DNA from: Alteromonas sp. KUL106
Lineage (GTDB): Bacteria > Pseudomonadota > Gammaproteobacteria > Enterobacterales > Alteromonadaceae
Length of the DNA: 64,000 nucleotides
Direction: 5' to 3'
NCBI RefSeq assembly: GCF_009811415.1
Contig: NZ_BLIG01000018.1
Span: 1-64,000 of the forward strand
Part shown: piece after piece, positions 9,801-17,577 of the stretch
How the letters are laid out: each line of letters starts with the position of its first letter
Numbering within the stretch: position 1 is the first letter of the stretch
Program-made: the position numbers and the translations under genes
Notes under the pieces: generated by a model
The model's database searches: none
The model's input: only the letters and a program-made list of their open reading frames with translations
Told to the model about the DNA's origin: nothing

Positions 9801-10542
9801 CGGGGCGAATTTTGTCGAATTGCTTAATAAGGTGGCATTCTTTTATCCAGTCATCAACGCGATGACGGCTAAGACCCGAAGTCGGCGGCGTCACGCCGTC
9901 TTCTTCTAAAATAGCAGCAATCATAGCCTTAATGGTTTCCATCTTGCCTTCTTTAGAGTGAACCGCTTTTGCCAGTTTCTCTATATGACGCATGTGCTTG
10001 GAAGGCTCGCACAGGCTAAAAATTTTGGCATAGCCTAGCAGTTCACGAACATTGTTGCTTTGATTAAGCACACCGTGGTCATTTTGAATAATTGCGCGAA
10101 AATCTTTGGTATTAAGCAAGCTAGTAACCATGACGTTATTGCGCTTCATAGCACGGGCCAGTTCGGCGCTGCTCACGCTAGCGTGCTTACCGTTCTTTTG
10201 CTCTATTAGGTAGTCGCTGATTTCAAATGGCTTACCGATAAGGCGGTAGTTTACACCAGTACCATTTGAGCTTAGGACAGCTTGGCACAGGTCACCCTCG
10301 GCGCGGGCGTATTCGTAAATGATAAAGCTTGATAGACGCGGTAAGTACCAACGCTCGAAGCTGTCTCGCGTTGCCGGTACAACACGACTTGGGTATTCGC
10401 CGTAAAAGACGGGAATAAGTCGCTGAAGTGTAGTTTTACCCGACGCATTCGTACCACAAATATTGGTGTGGCCATCAAGCTTTAGCTCGACTACGCCCGG
10501 TAAATGCGTGTCGATAAGAATAATACGTTTTAAGCCTGCCAT
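6820..10542 (-). CDS. SMC/MukB-like coiled-coil ATPase (MksB/JetC-like)
   Basis: 1240-residue ATPase with the bipartite SMC layout. Walker A GTNASGKTT is at residues 30-38. A long heptad-rich coiled coil of Lys/Glu/Gln/Ala runs from about 260 to 1000, with a break near 515-600 (LLYPGEGSLLEFLRANV onwards) that may be the hinge. At the C-terminus are a signature-like NESSSHGMAYLI (1119-1130) and Walker B VHWPIDELG (about 1150-1158) with the DE pair. The start codon is supported by AGGA six bases upstream. It is the first gene of the operon, whereas mukFEB, mksFEB and jetABCD place the SMC gene after kleisin and KITE. SMC complexes of this class extrude or trap DNA loops, in chromosome organisation (MukBEF/MksBEF) or plasmid restriction (Wadjet). 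Which applies here is not known. RecN/SbcC is less likely, because of the partners. Confidence 0.75.
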   Translation of the reverse strand: MAGLKRIILIDTHLPGVVELKLDGHTNICGTNASGKTTLQRLIPVFYGEYPSRVVPATRDSFERWYLPRLSSFIIYEYARAEGDLCQAVLSSNGTGVNYRLIGKPFEISDYLIEQKNGKHASVSSAELARAMKRNNVMVTSLLNTKDFRAIIQNDHGVLNQSNNVRELLGYAKIFSLCEPSKHMRHIEKLAKAVHSKEGKMETIKAMIAAILEEDGVTPPTSGLSRHRVDDWIKECHLIKQFDKIRPEFSKLEQADMALTSTEQVLANLKRSFELDKTYLAARVETTKNELDENSFQRKQTDSEWGDTRDHLNQVISSARADVEKFTSELDTVEREFDKWQDENIEQLKEDVANLVQWQNEKAMADSRYVLLTEKHQDIESAYNKRLAELGEKLSITLEEMSVARQEAAENKAEQQQSEREALSRIRDDYNGQLGALQNDYQTSLNALKVAEAELKASLSNAGYNEFEQSQLDILDAAIKEASINEDTARGELRQAQQAHSKSVEFRKECSNALDKARNAFQNEEKAVNKINALLYPGEGSLLEFLRANVDDWELSLGKVIRPELLERTDLAPTMAADKTSDSDTFNGVKLALTELDTPEYAFTEQALKQQLHEAEVRQAAAHAAQNECEQRLAKANEDVRNAELVVTQKDNAVKSAEASRKRAQQDRDTVLSEYQQALSARKQKAKTKLEANQQSQKQAKAQFELSRDEIKDQQREAETEHKFHWQQLIADSEARISQADSDMRKAKDNAAQDRKDMQDWLESELSNRGVDVDEIGQLKKRINKLKEDITRTETHRHKVADYERWYTNVFTKQKVVWQEGLSKARKSLGESERNLASKQATYKAAREQLQEQHGQLEATLKTASEHLEQVKTLSKSLAKLTLHAGDETAEIKHDDVSIGQRISEVQSQLQERENLLSDIRAYVERFDQLIAAQAGTGLSDTWERAREECATLNAHGVKSFDHRRMVSHLAQLLNVIVPQKLQGLREQGRIFGADLSQYYFVLADIDKRIVSQSRRITQEVDGDLSLDGVSDSAVKIRSRISELEFWPELEQFRKLYEHWMEEGANELPEEEYGQSMRRVLDILGRAALTGGISKLLDIELHLREGKSDLVIRTDRQLNESSSHGMAYLILCKFLLAFTRLLRGDADATVHWPIDELGTLHQNNVKKIFEACQNNNISVVGAFPNPESEVLTLFENRYLIDKVTRQLQVVQPKASSIGARIKLKKEAEKNGEVAGEETSA

Positions 10543-10911
10543 AGTGTTCCTGTATCAAAAACTCTGCTGCATGAACGCTCACACAGCGTCAAACTGTGCT
10601 TATCGTTGATTTTAGATAATTGCTTACCTTTGACGGTTGAGCACGCGCGCACGATGTAGCCTGTCAGTGTATTATGAATTGGCTAACTTGCACAGATGCC
10701 GAGTGATTTGTTGGTTATAAAGCGTGCTATTGCCGGTCCATTACAATAACGTTTCTCGCTTACCTCTACATAATGAAAACGGCAAAATAAAAACGGTATA
10801 GTAAGAACGGCATATTTCCGTACCTAAAAATCATCAATCAAGTCTATTTTATAAAAGAGTAAGAAATACACTTGCTGGTATTCAAAAAAGAATAAAGGCA
10901 AAGGGTTAAAA
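10543..10911. other. Divergent promoter region (369 bases), no gene seen
   Basis: Lies between the start of the SMC-like operon (minus) and the 98-aa ORF (plus). A CACAG/CTGTG dyad is present at about 10580-10597, near the operon start. The half nearer the plus-strand ORF is A/T-rich. No clear -35/-10 pair could be assigned with confidence, and no ORF or known RNA was recognised. Confidence 0.45.
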
Positions 10912-11208
10912 ATGATTCGTCCGGGTGATAACGCGATACTCATTGATATTTACGAGACACATGTAGATAGGAGGCGCGGCTTATCAGACGACCACTTTAT
11001 TCTTTCAAAATGGGGAATGTATTGCTCCACGCTAGAAATGGATAAGCTTCAGGAACAAGAAGAGCGGGAAAAGTTCGCTCACGTCGTCATAAGGGGCTGT
11101 AGAGAAAAAGAGGCTGTAGAGAAAAAAGAGGGTTTAGAGAAAAAAGAGGGTTTAGAGAAAAATGACAAAACTGAATACAAACCAGTACGGAGCATCTGGT
11201 CAACCTGA
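10912..11208 (+). CDS. Small hypothetical protein with tandem EKKEGL repeats
   Basis: Possible 98-residue cytosolic protein with no recognised domain. AGGG lies six bases before the ATG, which supports the start. Residues 1-55 are mixed composition (ILIDIYETHVDRRRGLSDDHF). The C-terminal third is made of charged repeats EKEAV-EKKEGL-EKKEGL-EK, encoded by an 18-bp DNA tandem repeat, followed by a basic tail. There is no signal peptide or membrane segment. It is an isolated monocistronic ORF converging on the collagen-like lipoprotein gene, with a strong hairpin between them. It could be a lineage-specific gene or a chance ORF. Confidence 0.4.
   Translation: MIRPGDNAILIDIYETHVDRRRGLSDDHFILSKWGMYCSTLEMDKLQEQEEREKFAHVVIRGCREKEAVEKKEGLEKKEGLEKNDKTEYKPVRSIWST
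11104..11162 (+). repeat. 18-bp tandem repeat inside the 98-aa ORF
   Basis: Two identical 18-bp units (GAGAAAAAAGAGGGTTTA; 11119-11136 and 11137-11154) are preceded by a degenerate 15-bp unit and followed by a partial one. The unit length is a multiple of three, so copy-number change would keep the frame. Confidence 0.85.
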
Positions 11209-11250
11209 GGACCTTTTGCTGAGAATGTAAGCGTGTCTTTCTATAACGTT

Positions 11251-11283
11251 GAGATAAGCAACGCCAAAGGCGAAGCTTATCTC
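11251..11283. repeat. Two-tier perfect hairpin between convergent genes
   Basis: GAGATAAGC (11251-11259) pairs with GCTTATCTC (11275-11283). Inside, CGCC (11262-11265) pairs with GGCG (11269-11272) around an AAA loop, with symmetric AA bulges between the tiers. It sits 11 bases past the stop of the lipoprotein gene and 42 past the 98-aa ORF. Neither strand has a U-run after it, so it is not a standard intrinsic terminator. A transcript-end structure or a repetitive extragenic element is possible. Confidence 0.7.
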
Positions 11284-11294
11284 GACGACGTCAT

Positions 11295-13379
11295 TTACTT
11301 CACTGACAACACGTAGACCGATTCAGGTGCTGGGTACATCGTGCTGAAGGTTGGCGCGACATCTCCTGATACTGAATTTAAAATGTTATCGAAACGAAGG
11401 ATCATACCGTTTGACTTCTCAGCAACATAAACATGCCCATTACTTAGCATAAGGTCAACTGGATTTCCTAACAGGGAGTTGGGGCCCGCAATATTCACCG
11501 ATACATCGGTTAAGCCATTGGCACTGTCGGCACCAGCTATTACATAAAGTTTGCCGTCAGTCGCATCAGCTGCACTACCTACATCAGAAATCACCAAGCT
11601 ATCACTTTGACTATCATAATCGATTCCGTGAAGGTTAGTTGGAGCAGCAAAAGCGGTGCCCCCGCTTGCTGGCACAATAAGCCTGTCTTCGCCGGTAATG
11701 ACGGTTTCACCGCTTTCCATTCTTCGCACGACTTCTTCAAATACGGCAACAGAGCCGTTTGTTAACGCTAAGTAAGCACTGTCCGTCGCTGGATCATAAT
11801 CAACATCCCACGGACGGCCTCCGTTTGAAGCTTCGAGGGTTAATAATGGCGCAATATTGCCTGACGCACAGGGAGAAAAGACGCGCACCGCTGGCGTTGT
11901 TTCGTTCACGTCTGCGACAAATACGATCCCCTTCTCAGAAGAGATATCGAGACCTTTAGGCGCAATCAATCCTGTTTCACTTCCTACAATCATGTGGTCA
12001 TAACTGTCGCTGTACATCATACCGTCTCGCTCAGTTTTAAGACGGTTTACAACAATTAACCCCCCAGTGGATGTAGCTGGATTGTCGAATGTGATAACGC
12101 CATCACCATTTGCCGTATACGCTGCACTTTCAATACTCATTGCACTATTAAAAGTACGTAGTTCGCTAGACAATACGGCACTGTATTGAGCGACCTGCCC
12201 CGTGGTTCCGCTGGCTGCAGAGGGGTTGCTTGTGACAGAAATCCCCATTATTGGCATCGGAGTAATTCCATCATCCGATGCGTCGGTCATCGCCGCGATG
12301 TCTGTCAATTCTGCTAGTGACTCAGGTTTGACTGAAGGCGAAGATAACGTTGGCGCTACGTCACCACTTTCACCATTGAAGATATTTGAAAACACCAAAA
12401 TGGCGTCGTTTGATTTCTCAGCAACCCGTAAATCAGAACCTGTAAGTACGATGTCTACTGGGTTTCCTAGCTGCGTTGATGCACCACCAATGACTCGCGT
12501 AGGCACAACGGCACCGTCTGCAGTAGAAGCATTTTCCAGAACAAAAATCTGACCATCGTCAGCTACGGCAGCATCACCCACATCTGATAACACCATGCGG
12601 TTAGACATCGGCTCATAAGCAATACCATGAAGGTTTATTGATATTTGATTTCCATCAGCGTCAGAAGGCACGATTGAACGCATGACAGAAGGCGCAAATC
12701 CAGAGCCCGCCACATTATCGTATACAGACAGTGTACCGTCGGTTAGCGCGATAAATAATCTGTCATTCTGCTCGTCGTAAGCAAGGTCCCATGGTTTTGC
12801 GGATGTCATGATCTCTGCGATAGGTGTAACATCACCGGCGGCCTGGCCGCCAAACACACTGACTTTTTGGCCATTAAAATCAGCAACCATGATAAGGCCA
12901 GCTTTTTCAGCAAACGCTATGCCTTTAGGGTTAACCAAACCGGTAGCTGCGCCCGTGATTTCGTGTCCTTTACTCATCATGTAGTTAGATTGGGCATCAA
13001 AACCGCATAAACTTCTAAGCAGAGGCAAGTCGCTGTCTCCAGCCTGCACTAGCGAGCCGTTCTGGGTAAATACAATCCCTTCGTTTGCACCTGTTGTTAC
13101 CGTGCTTAACGCATTTGCATTCTGATCGACAGCGGTCACTGTATTGCGATTGGCATCGCCATTGTTGGCCACAAGAAAGGTCGCTGCAGCAAAGCCTGGT
13201 GCTCCGTCTTGACCAGGTGCTCCGTCCTGACCGGGGGCGCCATCCTGGCCAGGTGCGCCATCAACACCATTCAATCCGTCAGAGCCGTCGTCACCGTTAC
13301 AGGCGCTTAATGTAAAAACAATAGCCGTAGCTAAAAGCGATAATTTTAGTTTTTGTTGTGATGTTTTATTAAGTTCCAT
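11295..13379 (-). CDS. Collagen-like, duplicated beta-propeller surface lipoprotein
   Basis: About 694-residue exported lipoprotein. The signal is KLKLSLLATAIVFTLSAC with lipobox LSAC. Immediately after the lipid-bearing Cys comes a collagen-like Gly-X-Y stretch built of GAPGQD repeats. Two homologous modules follow, about 320 residues each. The first contains NPKGIAFAEKAGLIMVADFN and KPWDLAYDEQNDRLFIALTDG; the second contains APKGLDISSEKGIVFVADVN and RPWDVDYDPATDSAYLALTNG. These resemble NHL/YVTN-type propeller blades (strand, HGI/KGI, VADF pattern). The start is set at the fifth Met of the ATG-rich leader, because GGAG lies six bases before it; the longer frame begins at 13391. Likely outer-membrane or surface display; ligand unknown. 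Monocistronic. Confidence 0.8.
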   Translation of the reverse strand: MELNKTSQQKLKLSLLATAIVFTLSACNGDDGSDGLNGVDGAPGQDGAPGQDGAPGQDGAPGFAAATFLVANNGDANRNTVTAVDQNANALSTVTTGANEGIVFTQNGSLVQAGDSDLPLLRSLCGFDAQSNYMMSKGHEITGAATGLVNPKGIAFAEKAGLIMVADFNGQKVSVFGGQAAGDVTPIAEIMTSAKPWDLAYDEQNDRLFIALTDGTLSVYDNVAGSGFAPSVMRSIVPSDADGNQISINLHGIAYEPMSNRMVLSDVGDAAVADDGQIFVLENASTADGAVVPTRVIGGASTQLGNPVDIVLTGSDLRVAEKSNDAILVFSNIFNGESGDVAPTLSSPSVKPESLAELTDIAAMTDASDDGITPMPIMGISVTSNPSAASGTTGQVAQYSAVLSSELRTFNSAMSIESAAYTANGDGVITFDNPATSTGGLIVVNRLKTERDGMMYSDSYDHMIVGSETGLIAPKGLDISSEKGIVFVADVNETTPAVRVFSPCASGNIAPLLTLEASNGGRPWDVDYDPATDSAYLALTNGSVAVFEEVVRRMESGETVITGEDRLIVPASGGTAFAAPTNLHGIDYDSQSDSLVISDVGSAADATDGKLYVIAGADSANGLTDVSVNIAGPNSLLGNPVDLMLSNGHVYVAEKSNGMILRFDNILNSVSGDVAPTFSTMYPAPESVYVLSVK
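13195..13264 (-). repeat. 18-bp tandem repeat encoding GAPGQD collagen-like units
   Basis: About three and a half imperfect 18-bp units encode GAPGQD. Silent third-position differences between units show the repeat is not freshly duplicated. In-frame copy-number variation would lengthen the stalk after the lipid anchor. Confidence 0.8.
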
Positions 13380-13497
13380 CATCATCTCCATACTTGTTGT
13401 CTAGCGAAGAGACGTTGCTTATCGGCAGCGAGTGCGATAGTTACTGCTCACGTCCTGTTCAACAAGCCAAACGTGCCAAGTAAGAAACTAGATGCAA

Positions 13498-13540
13498 AAA
13501 AATAAAAAAACCTCAACGCATTGCTGCTATTGAGGTTTTT
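13498..13540 (-). terminator. Intrinsic terminator of ffh
   Basis: On the minus strand, AAAAACCTCAA pairs with TTGAGGTTTTT around a 13-base loop, followed by an almost continuous T-run (complement of 13498-13510). It lies 20 bases past the ffh stop. Confidence 0.88.
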
Positions 13541-13559
13541 CCTAACACTTTGTGTGATA

Positions 13560-14987
13560 TTAACGGGGGGGAAAGCCGCCGCCTCCGCCAAAGCCACCAC
13601 CGCCGAGTCCACCCGGACCACCTGGGCCTCCAAAGCCGCCACCAGGAGGCATCATGCCTTTCATTTGGCGCATCATTTTTTTCATACCGCCGCCAGACAT
13701 TTTCTTCATCATTTTTTGCATTTGCGTGAATTGCTTCAGCAAGCGGTTTACGTCTTGGATTTGGGTACCAGAGCCAGCCGCTATGCGACGTTTACGAGAC
13801 CCTTTAATAATTTCAGGGCGCGCGCGCTCGCCTGGTGTCATTGAATTAATAATGGCTTCCATTTGATTGAACTGCTTATCGTTTGCCTGATCTTTAATCT
13901 TGTCAGACATACCGCCCATGCCGGGTAGCTTGTCAAGCATGCCCATCATACCGCCCATGTTTTTCATTTGCTCAAGTTGATCTTTAAAGTCTTGAAGGTC
14001 AAAACCTTTTCCTTTTTGGACCTTTTTGGCCAGCTTCTCGGCTTTAGACTTATCGACCTTTCGTTCAACTTCTTCGATAAGGCTTAATACATCGCCCATA
14101 CCCAAGATGCGAGAGGCAATACGTTCTGGGTGGAACGGCTCAAGCGCATCGACCTTTTCACCCATACCAATAAACTTGATTGGCTTACCGGTAATCTGAC
14201 GCACGGATAGCGCCGCGCCACCTCGGGCGTCACCATCAGCTTTGGTAAGAATGACACCGGTAAGTGGAAGCGCATCGTTAAAGGCCTTTGCTGTGTTCGC
14301 CGCATCTTGACCCGTCATGGCGTCAACCACGAACAAAGTTTCAATAGGTTTAACGGCAGCGTGAAGCTCTTTGATTTCATCCATCATGTCGTTATCGACG
14401 TGCAGACGACCCGCGGTATCTACAAGCAGTACGTCAAAGAAGTTCTTCTTCGCTTCAACAATCGCATCGTTAACGATATCGATAGGCTGTTGTAAAATCG
14501 TAGACGGATGAAAGGCAACGTTCACTTCACTGGCTAGCGTTTCTAGCTGCTTGATAGCGGCTGGACGATAAACGTCAGCGCTCACTACCATGACTTTCTT
14601 TTTCTCGCGCTCAGTAAGATACTTAGCAAGCTTTCCTACAGAGGTCGTTTTACCAGCACCTTGAAGACCAGCCATAAGCACAACGGCTGGAGGTTGAGTA
14701 GCGAGGTTTAGCTTTTCATTTGCTTCCCCCATTACCGACTCTAGCTCAGACTGAACTATTTTTATGAATACTTGGCCAGGTTTTAGGCTTTTGGTAACTT
14801 CAGTACCAACGGCACGCTCTTTGACCTGCGCGACAAACGCTTTGACCACGGGAAGCGCAACATCGGCTTCAAGCAATGCCATGCGCACTTCGCGTAGTGT
14901 TTCTTTAATATTGTCTTCAGTAAGACGCCCCTTACCACTGACATTTCGTAATGTCTGGCCTAAGCGTTCTGATAAATTCTCAAACAT
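13560..14987 (-). CDS. ffh: Signal recognition particle GTPase Ffh (SRP54)
   Basis: Binds 4.5S RNA and signal sequences of nascent inner-membrane proteins and docks with FtsY in a GTP-dependent step. The N domain is about 1-85. The G domain has P-loop GLQGAGKTT (107-115), DTAGRLHVD and TKADGDARGG. The methionine-rich M domain follows, with the RNA-binding helix-turn-helix around SRKRRIAAGSGTQIQDVN. Length is 475, against about 453 in E. coli; the excess is a C-terminal glycine tail of GGFGGPGG-type repeats. It is divergent from ypjD-corB, matching the conserved ffh-ypjD-corB neighbourhood of gammaproteobacteria. It has its own terminator. Confidence 0.98.
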   Translation of the reverse strand: MFENLSERLGQTLRNVSGKGRLTEDNIKETLREVRMALLEADVALPVVKAFVAQVKERAVGTEVTKSLKPGQVFIKIVQSELESVMGEANEKLNLATQPPAVVLMAGLQGAGKTTSVGKLAKYLTEREKKKVMVVSADVYRPAAIKQLETLASEVNVAFHPSTILQQPIDIVNDAIVEAKKNFFDVLLVDTAGRLHVDNDMMDEIKELHAAVKPIETLFVVDAMTGQDAANTAKAFNDALPLTGVILTKADGDARGGAALSVRQITGKPIKFIGMGEKVDALEPFHPERIASRILGMGDVLSLIEEVERKVDKSKAEKLAKKVQKGKGFDLQDFKDQLEQMKNMGGMMGMLDKLPGMGGMSDKIKDQANDKQFNQMEAIINSMTPGERARPEIIKGSRKRRIAAGSGTQIQDVNRLLKQFTQMQKMMKKMSGGGMKKMMRQMKGMMPPGGGFGGPGGPGGLGGGGFGGGGGFPPR

Positions 14988-15221
14988 AGTATGAAACTTC
15001 TTTTTATTTCAGACGTAATGCCTGCATTGTATCGCAAAAGCGCATATGAACGTACCCACAATTGCGGTTAAATTTTCAAACATTTTTATCGTTTATAGAT
15101 GCATAAGAGAAGTGGGTGTGAAACAAACAAAATCAAGGAGATGGTTGAATTTACTTGCAAGTTGCAGTATCAATACCGACTCGATTGGTGAACTCATCAC
15201 CTACGCATTACAGGAAGCATC

Positions 15222-16013
15222 ATGAACACCCTTTTCGCCATATCCGCTGCTTTACTCTATGCCCTCGCTGCTGCAGTGCTTATTGGCAAATTTGTGCATC
15301 AAGACGGGCCTAACAAACGCTTGGGATTGTCTCTTGCAAGTGTGGGAGTCATTGCGCATATTGCATTTTTGACTAACGTCATCATTGTGGCCCCCGGTCA
15401 GGATATGAGCGTTACCAATGTTTTGTCGTTAGTTTCATGGATTATCACCGTTTCCATGCTCGTTTTTGCTCGCGCCATTCCTAACCTGATTTTATTGCCG
15501 GTCGTTTTTGGCTTTGCAGCACTTACAGTAATGGCCTCAAGGTTTATTCCTGTATCGTATATTATGCATATAGAATTACAGCCTGGGCTCGTTATCCATA
15601 TCAGTTTGTCTTTATTTGCTTATTGCACCTTGGTCATCGCGTTTTTATATGCGTTGCAAATGTCCTACATTACCTATCGGCTAAAACAAAAAGGCGCAGC
15701 GCTGCTTCACTCTTCGCTGCCCCCTTTGATGTTAGTGGAAAACATTTTATTTAAGCTTTTATTAGCAGGCACGTCGCTTTTAACGGTTTCTCTTATTAGT
15801 GGTTTTGTTTTCCTAGATGACATGTTTAACAAAACCTACGCTCACAAAACCGTTTTATCTGGGGCGGCACTTGTGGTTTTTCTTATACTATTAATTGGTC
15901 AAAAAGTACGAGGGTGGCGCGGACGGCAAGTTATCGTCATGACCGTATTAGGGGTATCGCTGTTATCGCTTGCTTACTTCGGTAGCAAACTGGTTCGCGA
16001 GTTCCTTTTGTGA
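15222..16013 (+). CDS. ypjD: YpjD/CcsA-type inner-membrane protein
   Basis: 263-residue polytopic membrane protein with about eight hydrophobic segments, matching the cytochrome c assembly (CcsA/CcmC-like) superfamily member YpjD. The PGLVIHISLSLFAYCTLVIAF segment carries the conserved central His region of this family. SD AGGAAG precedes the ATG by five bases. Position between ffh (divergent) and a CorB-type gene is the classic ypjD context. Whether YpjD handles heme is not established. Recent family work links the neighbouring gene to membrane homeostasis or Mg2+ transport, so a shared role is possible but unproven. Confidence 0.88.
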   Translation: MNTLFAISAALLYALAAAVLIGKFVHQDGPNKRLGLSLASVGVIAHIAFLTNVIIVAPGQDMSVTNVLSLVSWIITVSMLVFARAIPNLILLPVVFGFAALTVMASRFIPVSYIMHIELQPGLVIHISLSLFAYCTLVIAFLYALQMSYITYRLKQKGAALLHSSLPPLMLVENILFKLLLAGTSLLTVSLISGFVFLDDMFNKTYAHKTVLSGAALVVFLILLIGQKVRGWRGRQVIVMTVLGVSLLSLAYFGSKLVREFLL

Positions 16014-16073
16014 GTTAATGTGCTAAACGTTTCATATTTAATTCAGAGCTAGATTACTTAGGTTAAATACACA

Positions 16074-16120
16074 GTGCTAATCCGCATAGATAATTGCCCA
16101 CTGAGAAGTCGCTGGCAAGT
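16074..16120. repeat. Possible dispersed repeat end (TAATCCGCATAGATAATTGCC)-like
   Basis: The sequence around 16077-16098 shares 17 of 22 positions with 57384-57405 (ATCCGC-like core plus TAGATAA). It lies in the unusually long 256-base ypjD-corB gap. The rest of that gap (to 16266) carries a minus-strand 67-codon open frame with no recognisable domain, possibly a remnant. Confidence 0.35.
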
Positions 16121-16269
16121 TTCCTAGCAAAACGTGGGAATACATCAATGGTATCAGCCATTAGCGTTAGAGCATTTTTGTTTTCTAGGCAAATATCCAC
16201 AATTTCTCCTTGAAACCAAGCCACCAAATCAATACATTTGAACCCTAAGATTAGACAGGAACCCATTAA

Positions 16270-17568
16270 TTGGACGACATATCAACGAGTACGCTGTTTA
16301 TCGCGCTCGGCGTACTCATATTACTATCTGCGTATTTTTCTAGTTCTGAAACTGGCATGATGTCGATAAACCGTTATCGACTCAAGCACTTACAGGGTGA
16401 AGGCAACCGCTCGGCTATACGTGTTGCAAAGCTTCTCGACCGACCTGACCGCTTAATTGGTCTTATCCTTATTGGTAATAATCTGGTTAACATTGCTGCG
16501 TCATCGTTAGCGACAATTTTGTGCATTCGATTATTTGGTGATTATTGGGGGCTGTTTGCCGCTACATTTGGCTTAACCTTGGTATTACTCATTTTTGCGG
16601 AAGTCACGCCAAAAACATTAGCAGCACTCTATCCAGAGAAAGTGGCGTTTCCAAGTTCTATAATATTATTGCCGCTGCTTAAACTGCTTTATCCCTTCGT
16701 CGCCGCTATAAACGGTATCACAAATGGAATTCTTGCACTTTTAAGGATAAGCCCGGCGAGTGGAAGCGATGATTCGCTGAGTCGCGAAGAATTAAGAACC
16801 GTGGTTTTTGAAGCGGGCGCGATGATTCCTAAGCGACACCAAGACATGCTGGTCAGCATTTTAGATTTAGAAAGCGTTACCGCTGAAGACATTATGGTGC
16901 CACGAGCTGAAATTTTTGCGATTGACATTAATGACGATTGGAAAAAAATTCAAAAAGCACTCACCCATGCTCAACACACACGCGTGCTCTTATATCGTGA
17001 CAGTGTTGACGATGCAGTAGGCTTTGTGCATGTGCGCGATGCACTGAGGCTGCTATCAAAAGATCAGTTCACCAAGTCTAGCTTGCTTCGTGCGGTCCGT
17101 GAAATTTACTACACACCAGAATCGACGCCTCTTCATACGTTAATGTACAAGTTTCAAGCAGAAAAAGAGCGTATCGCACTTGTTGTCGATGAATATGGCG
17201 ACATTATGGGGCTGGTGACATTAGAAGACATACTCGAAGAAATTATTGGTGACTTTACGACAAGTATGGTTCCCGATCACAGTAAAGAAGCACATGTACA
17301 GCAAGATGGTTCAGTGTTAGTGGACGGAAGCGCCAACGTACGCGAATTGAACAGAGAAATGAACTGGAATTTACCCACTGAAGGTCCAAAAACATTGAAC
17401 GGCCTTTTACTTGAGTATCTGGAGGATATTCCTGAAAACAAGGTGAGCGTGAGACTTGCGGGTTACCCGCTGGAAATTGTAGACATCTCTGAGAGCATGA
17501 TAAAAACGGTCAGAATTATGCCGGAATATTATGTCCCGCCTAAAGAATCAGGGAACGAAAAGAATTAG
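16270..17568 (+). CDS. corB: CorB/YfjD family CNNM-like transporter with CBS domains
   Basis: 432-residue member of the HlyC/CorC family (CNNM/CorB), implicated in Mg2+ transport or resistance to its excess. Start is TTG at 16270: AGGAA lies eight bases upstream, and the resulting MDDISTSTLFIA aligns with the known start of E. coli YfjD. Residues 1-190 form the DUF21 membrane domain (SAYFSSSETGMMSINRYRL is the family hallmark). About 200-325 hold the CBS pair (EDIMVPRAEIFAID; VVDEYGDIMGLVTLEDILEEIIGD). The rest is the CorC-HlyC associated domain. It follows ypjD in the same direction, as in relatives, though separated by a 256-base gap. Confidence 0.92.
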   Translation: MDDISTSTLFIALGVLILLSAYFSSSETGMMSINRYRLKHLQGEGNRSAIRVAKLLDRPDRLIGLILIGNNLVNIAASSLATILCIRLFGDYWGLFAATFGLTLVLLIFAEVTPKTLAALYPEKVAFPSSIILLPLLKLLYPFVAAINGITNGILALLRISPASGSDDSLSREELRTVVFEAGAMIPKRHQDMLVSILDLESVTAEDIMVPRAEIFAIDINDDWKKIQKALTHAQHTRVLLYRDSVDDAVGFVHVRDALRLLSKDQFTKSSLLRAVREIYYTPESTPLHTLMYKFQAEKERIALVVDEYGDIMGLVTLEDILEEIIGDFTTSMVPDHSKEAHVQQDGSVLVDGSANVRELNREMNWNLPTEGPKTLNGLLLEYLEDIPENKVSVRLAGYPLEIVDISESMIKTVRIMPEYYVPPKESGNEKN

Positions 17569-17577
17569 GTAAGCCCA

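Noticed and set aside
4159..10542. Complete Wadjet (JetABCD) defence system
   Set aside because: No JetD/Toprim nuclease gene on either side and the order differs; only the three condensin-like parts are present.
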